DNA of 64,000 nucleotides from Kalmusia sp. IMI 367209 (taxonomy: Eukaryota > Ascomycota > Dothideomycetes > Pleosporales > Didymosphaeriaceae). This document shows positions 25,353 to 39,128 of this stretch, piece by piece (the first letter of the stretch is position 1; each line of letters starts with the position of its first letter). The notes under the pieces are model-generated. The model made no database searches and was not told the DNA's origin. It saw only the letters and a program-made list of their open reading frames with translations. The stretch lies in NCBI GenBank assembly GCA_027946365.1, contig JAPEUQ010000016.1, forward strand, positions 1-64,000. The letters are read 5' to 3'. A program made the position numbers and the translations under genes.

Positions 25353-25370
25353 GTTATAAGCCTAGCACTT
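25353..25370 (+). promoter_or_regulatory. Primer-binding site of copia B2 (half initiator-tRNA type)
   Basis: GTTATAAGCC directly abuts the 5' LTR. It is the RIP form of GTTATGAGCC seen in B3. That sequence complements the anticodon stem-loop of eukaryotic initiator tRNA-Met (GGGCUCAUAAC), as in copia elements primed by an internally cleaved tRNA-iMet. Confidence 0.7.
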
Positions 25371-25399
25371 TAGAACGTAGAAAAGTTCTCCCTACGCGC

Positions 25400-28300
25400 T
25401 TTTAATATTAGAATTACTAATTTAGCCACTCTATCTAATCTTTAATTTATATAAACGAGTATATTTATATCTAATTTAATAATTTTAGTAGGCTAATACT
25501 AGCTTATAAATTAGGTAAGCTAGCTATACTAGTTTATATAGTTCTAATTCTATACTATCTATAGGGAATCTAGGAAAAATTAACCCTAACGCTAAAGATA
25601 CTAAGTTAATTAATAATATTTAGCTAAAGTAACCTAATTATTTAGTAGATATTAATAATAAGATCTCTAACGTAATAAAAGGCTAGCTTAGAGTATATAA
25701 TATTAAGCTTATAAAATATAGAGGGCTTATAGTAGAATAGTTAATATAGTCCTTAAAGATTTAAAATATATAAAACTAGATATACGTAATAATATCGCCT
25801 AATCTTCTAGTATCTATAATAATTAAACTAGTTAGTAAAAAGAAGATAACTCTTTAAGATCTTATCTAAGCTTTAAAATAAGACCTTACGCCAACTAAAG
25901 CTAATACTAAAAATCTTATATAAATATAGTACTAAGCTCACCTAGATAAGGCTAAGTATGGTAGATAAAGTCCTAAGGCTTAGTATAAAGACTAGTAACT
26001 TATTTATAATAAAGTAAAGACTTATAAGATTATTAATATTAAAGGAGAGCTTATAGTATATAATTTCTTAAATACGCTAGTACTAAAGCTCACTCCCAAC
26101 TAAATATAATTAATAAATTAATAAATTCTATAAGATATAATATTAAGAAATATAGTTCTTAAGCTCTATTAAGTTAGAAAAGTATTTTAATATTTTTATA
26201 AGAACACGTGCTACGCTTTAATAGTAGAAAGACTATAGGGTATTCTCTACTTTTATAGGCTAAAGCTCGGATTTAAAATAAACTAGATCTTAAAAAAATA
26301 ATTAAGGAAAGAGCTACCCCTATAGGACCTAGAAATATAAATAGGATTTATTAAGCTATTTTAAGCTTTAACTTATAGTAACTGGCGTTTTACCTAAAGA
26401 AGCTTAGCCTATAAAAATAATAGAAATAGAGAAGAAAATAATTCTAGATTATTTAGCTTAGCTAGAATAGAATGAGCTCCGTATAAAGATTATAAAGGTA
26501 GATTAAATAAAATTTAATAAGATAAGCTCATCTATTAAATACCTAGGAAGTATAGTAGCGGTACTAATAGACCCCTTAGAACTTATATAACTTAAAATAT
26601 ATAGTCTAGGAGTCTACTCCACTATAATATTTAGAGTATACCCTTTCTTAGAGAGTATAATCTTAGATAAAGGCGTTACTATCTATTTAGTTAATAATTA
26701 GAAGCTATTTATTCTAAGATTCTTTAAGAAAATAAGCTCTATAGAAAGTATAGAAGTAGGAATATAAATATTTCTAGTCTTAGGTATAGGAGATCACCTA
26801 CTTAAAGGTGTTTTAAATAAAGAAAAAGATAAATACTCTAAAGATTTATTATTTATAAATATAAAAGTTATTAAAGGTTTTTATATTAATATTATCTTAG
26901 AAGCTTATTTAAAGAAGATTAAGATCTAGTACTTTAGTTTAAATAATATACTATATCTAAAAATATTAAAAAGGAGTATTATACTCACTAAGCTAATCTA
27001 TAAACACAACCTCACGTTCTTAGAATATAAGCTAATCCCCTACTATTTATTAGTTATAAGTATAATTAATACTGCGAAGCGCCTATTCTAGTAAAATAAT
27101 TTTAGGACTAATAGTAAAAGCTCTAGTACTAATACTTAGAACACCTAGATTTAAAGATGCTATAAGCTCTTATATATAATATATATAATATATATATAAA
27201 TGGGATACTTTATAGATATTATAAGTACTATGTAATAATGTATACTACATAGGTAATCTTATAATAACTAAAGGAAAGATTATCTAGGCCCTTTTATTAG
27301 ATTTTATAGGATCTTTTTAATATATCTACTAGATGTCTAAGCGAAGAATGAATACTAATTATAAAAAAAAATTTTAGTAAAAGATCTATAATAATAATCT
27401 CTAAGGAAAGATAATTTTAGAAATTATACTAGTTATTAAGAGCTTTATATGGCGCGTAGTAATAAAGTATAAGTTTAAGATTATAATAATTTAATAAGAT
27501 AATAATACTATAATACTCTCTTAGAAAGAATAATTAAGATATAAAGAATAAATAGATTAAAAGGGATTAAGATTATTACGCCGTCGTTATATACGTATGA
27601 GCTAAACGAAGTACTAGAGTAAGTAAAATAAAAGATTATTATAAAAGTTATAAAAATAAGAATTAACATAAATCTCTATTAAGCTCTAGCCTAAAATTAT
27701 AGACGCAGTAGTATAGCTTTATAAAATAAGCCCTTCTACTATCTATAGTTTATAATTACCTAGTAAAGTCCTTAATAGTTAGTTTTAATAGTATTTTTAA
27801 TACTATAAGTCTATAGCTATAAGGATAGCTATAGCAGATCTACGCTTAGACTAGAGTAGAATCTATATCTATAACTATTAAGCTTACCCCTTAAATAGGG
27901 AGCGCATAGCTGGGCGTAATAAATAAAAATTTAAAGTAAATCCTAAAGCTTATATTAAATATTTAGTAGACTACTAAGCTTCTAATATCTATATAATATA
28001 GATTTCTATACTTAATTAGATAATTATAACGTAAAATATAACTTTTAATAAAACGCTTTACTATAAAGGAAAGACTAATTAAGAAATTTCTAAAGAAGAA
28101 GTAGTAAAAGTTATTAAAATTCTCTATAAAGGAGAAATTACTAATCTAGAAAAAGCTTATAATATTTCTAAACTTTAATCTAAACTATTAGAGCTAGTAA
28201 ATCCTAAACTTAAATCTACTACTAAGTAATAGCTTAGGGTAAAGTAATTAAGCTAACTAAAATTATAGCTAACTAGCTACTTAATTAAGAAGCTTTAAGC

Positions 28301-30250
28301 GCTAACTCTATGAGCTATAAGTATGGCTAGTAAATAGTTAAGAATTTATATAGATAGGGGAGAGCTTTAGAACTTATAACCTCTAGATAAACGCTAGAGC
28401 TAAGTATAATAGAGTATAATCTATTAGAAGATTATAGAAAGATAGATATCTACTAGGGTATATATTAATCTAGTAGAGCTAGAACGCCTAATTCTAAGGA
28501 TATAATATCTATTTTACTAGAGCTTAAAAGCTTTATTACTACCTTTTAACCTAGGAACGCCGCTTCTATAAGTCTAGCCGAAGTAGAGAACTATCTAGTA
28601 TACTAAAGATAATAGTATATCTAGGCTCTTATATTTTATTTAAGTAGACGATTATAGGGGATACTTCTAAATATAATTAAGTAAATAGATACCTACCACT
28701 TTATTAGCGTAGATAAAGGAGATAGATCTAGATAATTAACTAGAGGGTAAGATAAAAAGGTTTATATAAGTATTAATTATAGATCTATCTTAAGAGGAAG
28801 ATTAATTATAAGACTTTACTAATATATTTTTACCTAGAGTAGTAGAGGCCTAGAATAAGTATTAGATATTTATAACTATTAATACTATAGTTATATTAGT
28901 AATACTTAATAGGTCATATAATATATTACCTCTTATTTATCTATATAGGGATGAGCTTCCTCTAGAGCTAACTACTTAGAAAAGCTTAGTATTTATCTAT
29001 TTAAAAAGCTCTTTAAATAAGCTATTTATAAAGAGATTACAACACTTTAGAAAATAGATATATAGATAGAAATTTATATAAAGAAGTGACTAATCGCCCA
29101 CTCTCACTTAAATAAATATAGATGTATAAGAACGATTAAGACGGCTACTTTTTTAAATATAAAGCTTAAATTATAGTAAGGAGAGATCTTTAGAATAAGG
29201 ATTTACTTAATTTAATCTATATAGCTACGCTGGTAGCTCGTTCCTTTTAAATAACTATAGTGATAGTAGTAGAGTTTAACCTTAAGATTTTATAATATAA
29301 TATAATAGGCGCGTTTCTAAATATATATATTATAGCTAAAAACCTAGTCCTTTATAAGCTCCTAGATAGATTTAAGAAAGCTAGAAGTGTATAAAACTTA
29401 ATAGAGTTCTCTATAAATTAAGAGACTTACCACTTCTATAGTATGAGGAGTTCTTAAGCTTATTTAAAGTAATAGGCTTAGTGCCTTAAGAAAAGAATCG
29501 TACTTATTCTTTAATAATAAGTATAGTATCCTAGTTATTTTTATATAGATAATATACTACTACTCTTTATAAATAAAATAAGTAGGAAGCTCTAAAATTA
29601 TAGGCTTAGATTATATTAAAATATGAGATATAAGAGCGTAGACTAGTAGAGTAGTTTATAGATATATACGTAGTTAAAGATTATAAACTTAGAATAATTA
29701 CACTAGTCTATAATATATATATTAATAAGATTATAATAAGGTTTAAACTAAAAGATATTAGGAGCTTTCCTATAATACCTCTATCCTTAGAAGAGCTTAT
29801 AATATATACGGAAGAAGCTTTAAAATAAGAAATTAAGATCTATTAAAAATACGTGGGATTAGTACTTTATATAGTGATTATATTACGCCTAGATATTACG
29901 TTTACAGTCTTAAAGCTCTCCCACTTTTTAATAAATCCTAGACTAAAGCACTTTATAGCTATAGATTAAATAATTATTTATTTATATAGAACGCACTGGA
30001 AATTAATTTAATATGGCGATTTCAACGAATCTAATTTAATAATTTATAGAGATACCTCTTTTATAGATAATTCTAAGATAAAGAGATCTTCTTATAATTA
30101 TATTATAATGCTCTTTAGAGGCGCGATCTTATAAAAAGTAGTTTAATAGAATATAGTTACTACTTTAATAACTAAAGTAAAGCTACTAGCGCTAAAGTAT
30201 ATAAATAAAGAAGTAATAGTACTAAAGCGATTCTTTTAAAAGTTTACTTT
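25400..30250 (+). pseudogene. Degraded gag-pol of copia B2
   Basis: Domains follow copia order. A Gag CCHC-like region lies near 26245-26295 (Y-F-Y-R-L-K-L-G-F-K-I-N). The aspartic protease lies near 26656-26700 (I-I-L-D-K-G-V-T-I-Y-L-V-N-N, for D-S-G-A-T-x-H). Integrase extends to about 28500. The RT box lies at about 29530-29565 (F-Y-I-D-N-I-L-L-L-F; the usual Y-V-D-D has a second-D-to-N change), and RNase H at about 30000-30240. Gag and pol appear to form one long frame. It is broken by frequent TAA/TAG and some small frame slips. Confidence 0.82.
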
Positions 30251-30689
30251 TAACTTAGGAGCTCTCTAGTAAATCTTCTATGATAATTAATAAATAATTA
30301 GACTAGTTATTAAAAAAATGAACGAATCACTACTTATCTATACTATATAGATATTTAGAATATATAACTATATTAGAAGTATATAAAGGATCTTTCGAAA
30401 TAATATATTTATAAATTAATAATATACTAGTAGATAGGCTTATAAAATTATTAACTTAGTAGTAGTTTATATACTTTACGAAGCTACTAAATCTATAAGA
30501 TATAAATATACTAATTACTAAGTAAAGGAATAAAAGTAAGGAGTAAAAATATTTAATTAAAAGCTCTAAATAAGTAATTATCTATATAAGAATAATCTTA
30601 GAACTATAGTAGTTTAGAGAATAGGATCTCTAAGTAATAAGAATAAATAGTATAATTAACTAACTTATTATAAAATAAATCTAATAATT

Positions 30690-31715
30690 TATTAAATAGC
30701 TTATAAGCACGCCGACGCCGCCATAAATTATCCCTAGATCTAGTAGATAGAGTATTATATAGATGCTAAGTAGAGCTTAAATCCTAAGTAGGGCGTAAAC
30801 CTTAATAACTATCTATTAAAGAATTAAACCCACCACGCCTATAATACTTAGATAGACTCTTATATATATTAGGTATAGATTATTTATCTATAGTGTGATA
30901 ATTAGGTTCTAAAGACCTTATTATACTATAAACTAGAGTATATATTTCTACCTACTAGTCTATCTCTAGAGCGCCTAAATTACTATATATATTAAGTCTT
31001 AAAAGATTAGGACCTAGAGAAGCCGGAGTAGTAAAAGGAGTTAGAATATAAATAGAGAATACTCTAAAATCTAGAGGAGTACTCTATTATTAAATAGGCT
31101 AACTAGCTTGAGCGGCCTAAAGCTGAGTACCCTATTTATTAATAAAATTAATTAATAGAGTTTTAATAGGAGTACTAGACTAAGTAGAATCTTAATAGCG
31201 GCCCTTATTAAGCTGCGTTAAATACTTACGTAGCTTACTACATAGAGGTTTAAGGGTTAACTCCTATATATAGTTAGTTAAGAACCTTAAAAAGTAGATT
31301 ACTAGAATATTTATAGAGCTCTTCTTAACTTTAGTCTATATGAATTATATAGCTAGAGCGTAAAGACCTACTAGGCTATATATTCTATTAGTTAACGAAA
31401 CTTAGATAGCTTAGATTAGAATCTATAGCTAAGTATAGGTGTGTCTAGATATATATTTATAATAGCGTAATCCACCAGCTTTATTATTATAATAGACCCT
31501 ATCTAATTTACCTAAAAGCATACTTCTAATATAGAAAGTATAGCTAATTATATATATAGAATCTATCTATCGCTTAGGCTTTAAAGTAGACTCTTAAGTA
31601 GGTAGATCTAAAGGAGTATAGTAGGTTAAGTAATATAGAGTCTTAGAAATAGTCTCTTTAGAAGGTAGAGTAGTCTTTCTAAAATAACTAGTACGTTTTT
31701 TAGCTTTAGATATTC
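30690..31715 (-). pseudogene. Antisense CCHC-like frame of copia B2
   Basis: This is the minus-strand counterpart of the frame described in B1. The start codon has become ATA near 31712. The knuckle-like segment near 30800-30845 reads Y-Y-R-R-G-G-F-N-S-L-I-D-S-Y. It sits between RNase H and the 3' LTR and is antisense to pol. Confidence 0.45.
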
Positions 31716-32126
31716 TGATTTAAAGATAAGTAGGAGTAGAGTTAAAAGGCTAAAAAGTCTATTAATTAATAAGTAAAATAGTAAAAATAAGTTAAGAAAA
31801 TAAAGAATTACTATAAATAATAGATAAGGTGTCTAGTAAGAGAAGCTTAAAGAGTAAAAGTTAAGCTTAAGAATTAAGGAATAGCGCGTCACCGCCTTTA
31901 CGCGAGTGATAGTAAAAGTAGTAAGTTATATTAATAATATATTATAGCTAGTTAAATAAGTAATAAATAGAGAGTTATTAGTAAGTAAGTATTTATAGGT
32001 TATCCTACGCGACCTATTATAAATATATATAGTAAATTCCTTATTTCGCGTGAGCGACTCACACGGTGGATAAAAAGAACCTTAATTATCTATAGATAAG
32101 TTGCTAATAATAGCTTATCTAGGGTA

Positions 32127-32349
32127 TATTAAGGAAATGAGGCTCTATTAAGTACTATAGACTGAGCGTTATTTTTTAAATTACGAAATCTATAACCCCT
32201 AAGCTTCTAAAGTATTATATAAAGCTTAGAATATTTTATCTTAAGCTCTTATATATATACTAGCTAGGTAGGTAACCTTTTTTTATATAGTAATCTAATT
32301 AATTCATTTACTAAATTATAATGATTTTTAGCTTACTTATTTTTCTATA
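32127..32349 (+). repeat. Shared LTR: 3' LTR of B2 and 5' LTR of B3
   Basis: This 223-bp LTR begins TATTAAGGAAAT and ends TTTTCTATA. The left neighbour CTAGGGTA is a polypurine-tract remnant. The right neighbour GTTATGAGCCCG is an unmutated primer-binding site. The LTR therefore serves as 3' LTR on one side and 5' LTR on the other. Confidence 0.9.
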
Positions 32350-32366
32350 GTTATGAGCCCGGCGCT
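32350..32366 (+). promoter_or_regulatory. Primer-binding site of copia B3, unmutated
   Basis: GTTATGAGCCCGGCGC immediately follows the LTR. The first ten bases, GTTATGAGCC, are complementary to the initiator tRNA-Met anticodon arm. This is the best-preserved primer-binding site among the copia copies here. Confidence 0.75.
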
Positions 32367-32399
32367 TTAGAACGTAGAAAAGTTCTTCCTACGCGCTTT

Positions 32400-35300
32400 T
32401 AATATTAGAATTACTAATTTAACTACTTTATCTAATTCTTAATTTATATAAATAAGTATATCTATATCTAATTTAATAATTTTAGTGGGCTAATACTAGC
32501 TTATAAATTAGATAAGCTAGCTATACTAGTTTATATAGCTCTAATTCTATACTACCTATAGGGGAATCTAGGAAAAAATCGACCCTAACGCTAAAGACGC
32601 TGAGTTAATTAATAATACTTAACTAAAGTAACCTAATTATTTAGTAAATATTAATAATAAGATCCCTAATATAATAAAAGGCTAGCTTAGAGCATATAAC
32701 GCTGCTTATAGAATATAGAGGGCGTATAGTAGAATGGTTAATACAGTCCTTAAAGATTTAAAATATATAAAACTAGGTATATATAATAGTATCATCTAAT
32801 CTTCTAGTATCTATAATAATTAAACTAGTTAATAAAAAGAAGATAACTCTTTAAGACTTTATCTAAGCTTTAAAATAAGACCTTACGTCAACTAAAGTTA
32901 ATATTAAAAACCTTATATAAATATAGTACTAAGCTCACCTAAATAAGGTTAAGTATAGTAGATAAAGTCCTAAAGCTTAATATAAAGACTAGTAGTTTAT
33001 CTATAATAAAGTAAAGACTTATAAGATTACTAATATTAAAGGAGAGCTTATAGTATATAACTTTCTAGATACGCTAGCACTAAAGCTCACTCTTAACTAG
33101 ATATAATTAATAAATTAGTAAATCCTATAAGATATAATACTAAGAAATATAGTTCTTAAACTCTATTAAGTTAAAAAGTATTTTTAATGCTTTTATAAGA
33201 ACACGTACTATACTCTAATAGTAGAAAGACTATAGAGATATTCTCTACTTTTATAGGCTAAAGCTCGGATTCAAAATAAACTAGGTCTTAAAAAGAATAA
33301 TTAAAAAAGAGCTATCTCTATAGGACCTAGAAGTATAAGTGAAATCTACTAAACTATCTTAAGTTTTAACTTATAGTAACTGGCGTTTTACCTAAAGAAG
33401 CTTAGCCTATAAAAATAATAGAAGTAGAGAAGAAAATAATCCTAGATTATTTAGTTTAGCTAGAATAGAATAAGCTCCGTACGAAGATTATAAAGATAGG
33501 TTAAATAAAGCCTAATAAAATAAGCTTATCTATTAAATATCTAGAAAGTATAGTAGTAGTATTAATAGACCCTTAGAGTTTATATAGCTTAAAAATATAT
33601 AGTCTAGAAGTCTACTCTACTATAATATTTAGAGCACACCCTTTCTTAGAAAATATAATCCTAGATAGAGGTGCTATTATTCATCTAGTTAATAATTAGA
33701 GCTACTTATTTTAAGATTCTTTAAGAAAACAAGCTCTATAGAAAGTATAAAAGTAGAAATATAAATATTTTTAGTCTTAGATATAGGAGATTACCTACTT
33801 AAAGGTGTTTTAAATAGAGAGAAAGATAAGCGCTCTAAAGATTTATTACTTATAAATATAAAAGTTATTAAAGATTTTTATATTAATATTATCTTAGAAG
33901 CTTATTTAAAGAAGATTAAAATCTAATACTTTAGTCTAGATAATATACTATATCTAAGAATATTAGAAAGGAGTATTATACTCACTAAGCTAATTTATAA
34001 ATATAACCTCACGTTCTTAAAATATAAGCTAATCCCCTACTATCTATTAGTTATAAATATAATTAATGCTGCGAAGCGCCTATCCTAGTAAAATAATTTT
34101 AGGACTAATAGTAAGAAGCTCTAGTACTAATACTTAGGACACCTAGGTTTAAAGGCGCTATGAGCTCTTATATATAATATATATAATATATATATAAATA
34201 GGATATTTTATAGATATTATAAGTACTATACAATAACGTATACTACGTAGGTAATCTTATAATAACTAAAGAAAAGATTATCTAGGCCCTTCTACTAGAT
34301 TTTATAGGATCTTTTTAATATGCCTACTAGACGTCTAAGTAAAGAATAGGCATTAATTATAAAAAAGATTTTAGTAGAAAGATCTATAATAATAATCTTT
34401 AAGAAAAGATAATTTTAAAAATTATACTAGTTATTAAGAGCTTTACACGGCGTATAATAATAAAGTATAAGCTTAAGATTATAATAATTTAATAAGATAA
34501 TAATACTATAACACTCCTTAAAAAGGATAATTAAGATATAAAGAATAGATAAATTAAAAAAGAATTAAGATTATTATACCACCGTTATATACGCATGAGC
34601 TAAACGGAGTACTAGAGTAAGTAGAATAAAAGATTATTATAAAAGCTATAAAAATGAGAATTAGTATAAATCTCCCTATTAAGCTCTAGCCTAAAATTAT
34701 AGACGTAGTAGTATAGTTTTATAGAATAAGCCCTTCTACTATCTATAATTTATAATTACCTAGCGAAGTCCTTAATAATTAATTTTAATAATATTTTTAA
34801 TACTATAAGCCTATAACTATAAGGATAGCTATAGCGGATCTATATCTAGACTAGAGTAGAATCTACGCCTATAACTATTAAGCTTACCCTTAAATAGGGA
34901 GCGCATAGCTAGGCGTGATAAATAAGAATTTAAAATAAATCCTAGAGCTTATATTAGATATTTAGTAGACTACTAAGCTTCTAATATTTATAGGATATAG
35001 ATTTCTATACTTAATTAGATAATTATAACGTAAAATATAACTTTTAATAAGATGCTTTACTATAAAGGAAAGGCTAATTAAGGAATTTCTAAAGAAGAAG
35101 TAGTAAAAGTCGTTAAAATTCTCTATAAAGGAGAAATTACTAATCTAAAAGAAGCTTATAATATTTCTAAGCTTTAATCTAAACTATTAAAGCTAGTAAA
35201 TCCTAAACTTAAATCTACTATTAAGTAATAGCTTAGGGTAGTAATTAAGTTAACTAAAATTATAACTAGTTAGCTATTTAATTAGAAGCTTTAAGCGCCG

Positions 35301-37260
35301 ACTCTACGCGAGCTACGAGTATAACTAGTAAGTAGTTAAGAACTTATATAGATAGGGAGAGCTCTTAGAACTTACGACCCCTAGATAAATACTAGAGTTA
35401 GATATAATAGAGTATAATCTATTAGAGATTATAGGGGAGATAGATACCTACTAGAGTGTATACTAACCTAGTAGAACTAGAATACTTAATCTTAAGGATA
35501 TAATATCTATTCTATTAGAGCTAAAAGCTCTACTACTATCTTTTAATCTAGGAACGCCACTTCTATAAGTCTAGCTAAAGTAGAAAATCATCTAGTATAC
35601 TAAAAATAATAACGCATCTAGGCTTTTATATCTTATTTAAGTAGACGATTATAGGGGATACTCCTAAATATAATTAAGTAAATAGATATCTACCACTTTA
35701 TTAGTATAGATAAAGGAGACAGATCTAGATAATTAATTAGAGGATAAGATAAAAAGATTTATATAAGTATTAATTATAGATTTATTTTAGAAGAAAGATT
35801 AATTATAAGACTTTACTAGTATATTTTTACCTAAAGTAGTAGAGGCCTAGAATAAATATTAGATATTTATAACTATTAACGCTATAGTTATATTAGTAAT
35901 ACTTAATAGGTCGTATAATATATTACCTCCTACTCATCTATATAGGGATGAGCTTTCTCTAGAGCTAACTACTTAAAAAACTTAGTACTTATCTATTTAG
36001 AAAGCTCTTTAAATAAGCTATTTATAAAGAGATCACAACGCTTTAGAAAATAGATATATAAATAGAAATCCTATATAAAGAAGTGACTAATCGCCTACTC
36101 CTACTTAAATAGATATAGATATATAAGAATAATTAAGACGGCTACTTTCTTAAGTATAAAGTTTAAATTATAGTAAGAAGAGATCTTTAGAATAAAAATT
36201 TACTTAATTTAACCTACATAGCTATGCTGGTAGCTCATTCCTTTCAAATAACTATAGCGATAGTAATAGAGTTTAATCTTAAAATCTTATAATATAATAT
36301 AGTAGGCGCGTTTCTAAATATATATATTATAGCTAAAAACCTAGTCCTTTATAAGCTCCTAAATAGATTTAAGAAAGCTAGAAAGTATATAAAACTTAAT
36401 AGAGTTCTTTATAAATTAAAAGACTTACTGCTTCTATAGTATAAGGAGTTCTTAAGCTCACTTAAAGTAATAGGGCTTAGTACCTTAAGAAAAGAATCAT
36501 GCTTATTCTTTAATAATAAGTATAGTATTCTAGTTATTTTCTATATAGATAATATACTGCTGCTCTTTTATAAATAAAATAAGTAGGAAGTTCTAAAGTT
36601 ATAAACTTAAATTATATTAAAATATAAGATATAAGAGTATAGGCCAGTAGAGTAATTTATAGATATATATATAATTAGAGATTACGAACTTAGAATAATT
36701 ACGCTAGTTTATAATATATATATTAATAAGATTATAATAAGGTTTAAACTAAAAGATATTAGAGCTTCCTATAATACCTCTACCCTTAGAAGAGCTTATA
36801 ATATATATGGAAGAAGCTTTAAAATAAGAGATTAAAACCTATTAAGAACGTATAGGATTAGTACTTTATATAGTAATTATACTACGCCTAGATATTACGT
36901 TCGTAGTCTTAAAGCTCTTCCACTTTCTAATAAATTCTAGACTAAAGTACTTTATAGCTATAGATTAAATAATTATTTATTTATATAGAACGCACTGGAA
37001 ATTAATTTAATATAACGGTTTTAATAAACCTAATCTAATAATTTACGGAGATATCTCTTTATAGATAATTTTAAGATAAGAAGATCTTTTTATAGTTATA
37101 TTACAATGCTCTTTAGAGGCGTGATTTTATAGAAAGTAGTTTAATAGAGTATAGTCACTATTTTAATAATTAAAGTAGAGCTACTGGCGCTAGAGTATAT
37201 AAGTAAAGAAGTAATAGTACTAAAGTAATTCTTTTAAGAGTTTATCCTTAACTTAGGAGC
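32400..37260 (+). pseudogene. Degraded gag-pol of copia B3
   Basis: This is the clearest copia polyprotein in the window. A Gag knuckle-like region lies near 33245-33300. The protease region is at 33652-33699 and reads I-I-L-D-R-G-A-I-I-H-L-V-N-N, compared with D-S-G-A-x-x-H. The GAG-pre-integrase block is at about 34127-34165 (L-G-H-L-G-L-K-A-L). The RT catalytic segment is at about 36530-36572 and reads I-L-V-I-F-Y-I-D-N-I-L-L-L-F in one uninterrupted frame. RNase H is at about 37040-37240, with R-R-S-F-Y-S-Y, then E-L-L-A-L-E-Y-I-S-K-E. Gag is followed by protease, integrase, RT and RNase H, which is the copia order. Stops are nearly all TAA/TAG. Confidence 0.87.
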
Positions 37261-37649
37261 TCTCTAGTAAATCTTCTATAATAATTAATAAATGATTAGA
37301 CTAGTTATTAGAAAAAATAAATAAATTATTACTTATCTACGTTATATAGATATTTAGAATATATGACTATACTAGAAGTATGTAAAGGGATCTTTCGAAA
37401 TAATATACTTATAAACTAATAATATACTAATAGATAGACTTATAAAATTATTAACTTAGTAGTAGTTTACACGCTTTATAAAGCTACTAAATCTATAAGA
37501 TATAAATATACTAATTACTAAGTAAAGGAATAAAAGTAAAAAGTAAAAATATTTAATTAAAAGCTCTAAATAAGTAATTATCTACGTAAAAATAACCTTA
37601 GAACTATAGTAGTTTAGAGAATAGGATCTCTAAGTAATAAGAATGAGTA

Positions 37650-38712
37650 GTATAGCTAACTAACTTATTATAAGAATAAGTCTAATAGCTTATTAAGTAG
37701 CTTATAAACGCGCTGACGCTGCTATAAATTATCTCTAGATCTAGTAGACAGAGCATCATATAGATACTAAATAGAACTTAAATCCTAAGTAGAGTATAAA
37801 CCTTAATAATTATCTATTAAAGAATTAAATCTATCGTGCCTATAATATTTAGATAGACTCTTATATATACTAGATGTAGATTATTTATCCATAGCGTGAC
37901 GATTAGGTTCTAAAGACCCTATTATACTATAAGTTAGAGTATATATTTCTATCTATTAGTCTATCTCTAGAGCACCTAAATTACTATATATATTAAGTCT
38001 TAAAAGATTAGGACCTAGAGAAGCCGGAGCAGCAAAAGGAGTTAGAATATAAATAGAAAATATCTTAAAATCTAAAGGAATACCCTATTATTAAATAGAC
38101 TAACTAGCTTAAGTGGCCTAAAGCTAAGTACTCTATTTATTAATAGGATTAACTAATGGAGCTTAATAGGAGTACTAGACTAAGTAGGATCTTAATAGTA
38201 ACCCTTATTAAGCTACGTTAAATACTTATATAGCTTACTACGTAGAGATTTAAGGGTTAACTCTATATATAGTTAATTAAGGACCTTAAAAAGTAGACTA
38301 CTAGAATACTTATAGAACTCTTTTTAACTTTAGCCTATATAAATTATATAGCTAGAGCGTAAAGATCTACTAGGCTATATATTCTATTAGTTAATAAAAC
38401 TTAGATAGCTTAGATTAGAACCTATAGCTAAGCGTAGGTATACCTAGATATATATTTATAATAGTATAATCTACTAGCCTTATTATTATAATAGATTCTA
38501 TCTGATTTACCTAAAAGCGCGTTTCTAATATAGAGAGTATAACTAATTATATATATAGGATCTATTTATCGCTTAGGCTTTAAAGCAGACTCTTAAGTAG
38601 GTAAATCTAAAAAAGTATAGTAGGTTAAGTAATATAGAGTCTTAGGAATAGTCTCTTTAAAAGGTAGAGTAGTCTTTCTAAGATAACTAGCGTATTTCTT
38701 AGCTTTAGACAT
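37650..38712 (-). pseudogene. Antisense CCHC-like frame of copia B3
   Basis: The ATG at 38710-38712 is preserved. The frame runs M-S-K-A-K-K and on toward 37650, antisense to pol. The knuckle-like segment near 37805-37850 reads Y-Y-R-H-D-R-F-N-S-L-I. Agreement of this frame among B1, B2 and B3 at the ATG, the knuckle and the basic segment supports it as a real former ORF rather than a shadow of pol, because pol ends near 37260. Confidence 0.48.
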
Positions 38713-39128
38713 TCTAATTTAAAGACGAGTAGAAGTAAAGTTAAAAAGCTAAAAAGTCTATTAATTAGTAAATAAAATAATAAAAATAAGTTAAAGGAAT
38801 AGAGAATTACTATAAATAGTAGATAAGATGTCTAGTAAGAGAAGCTTAAAAAGTAAGAGTTAAACTTAAAAACTAAAGGGTAGCGCGTTATCATCTTTAT
38901 ATAAGTAACAGTAAAAGCGGTAAGTTATATTAATAGTATATTATAGCTAGTTAAATAAATAACGGGTAAGAGAGTTATTAATAAGTAAATATTTATAGAT
39001 TGCCCTACGCGACCTATTATAAATACGCGTAGTAAATCCTCATTTCGCGTAAACGACTCATACAGTAGATAGAAAAGAACCTTAATTACCTATAGATAAG
39101 TTACTAATGACAGCTTATCTAGGGGATA

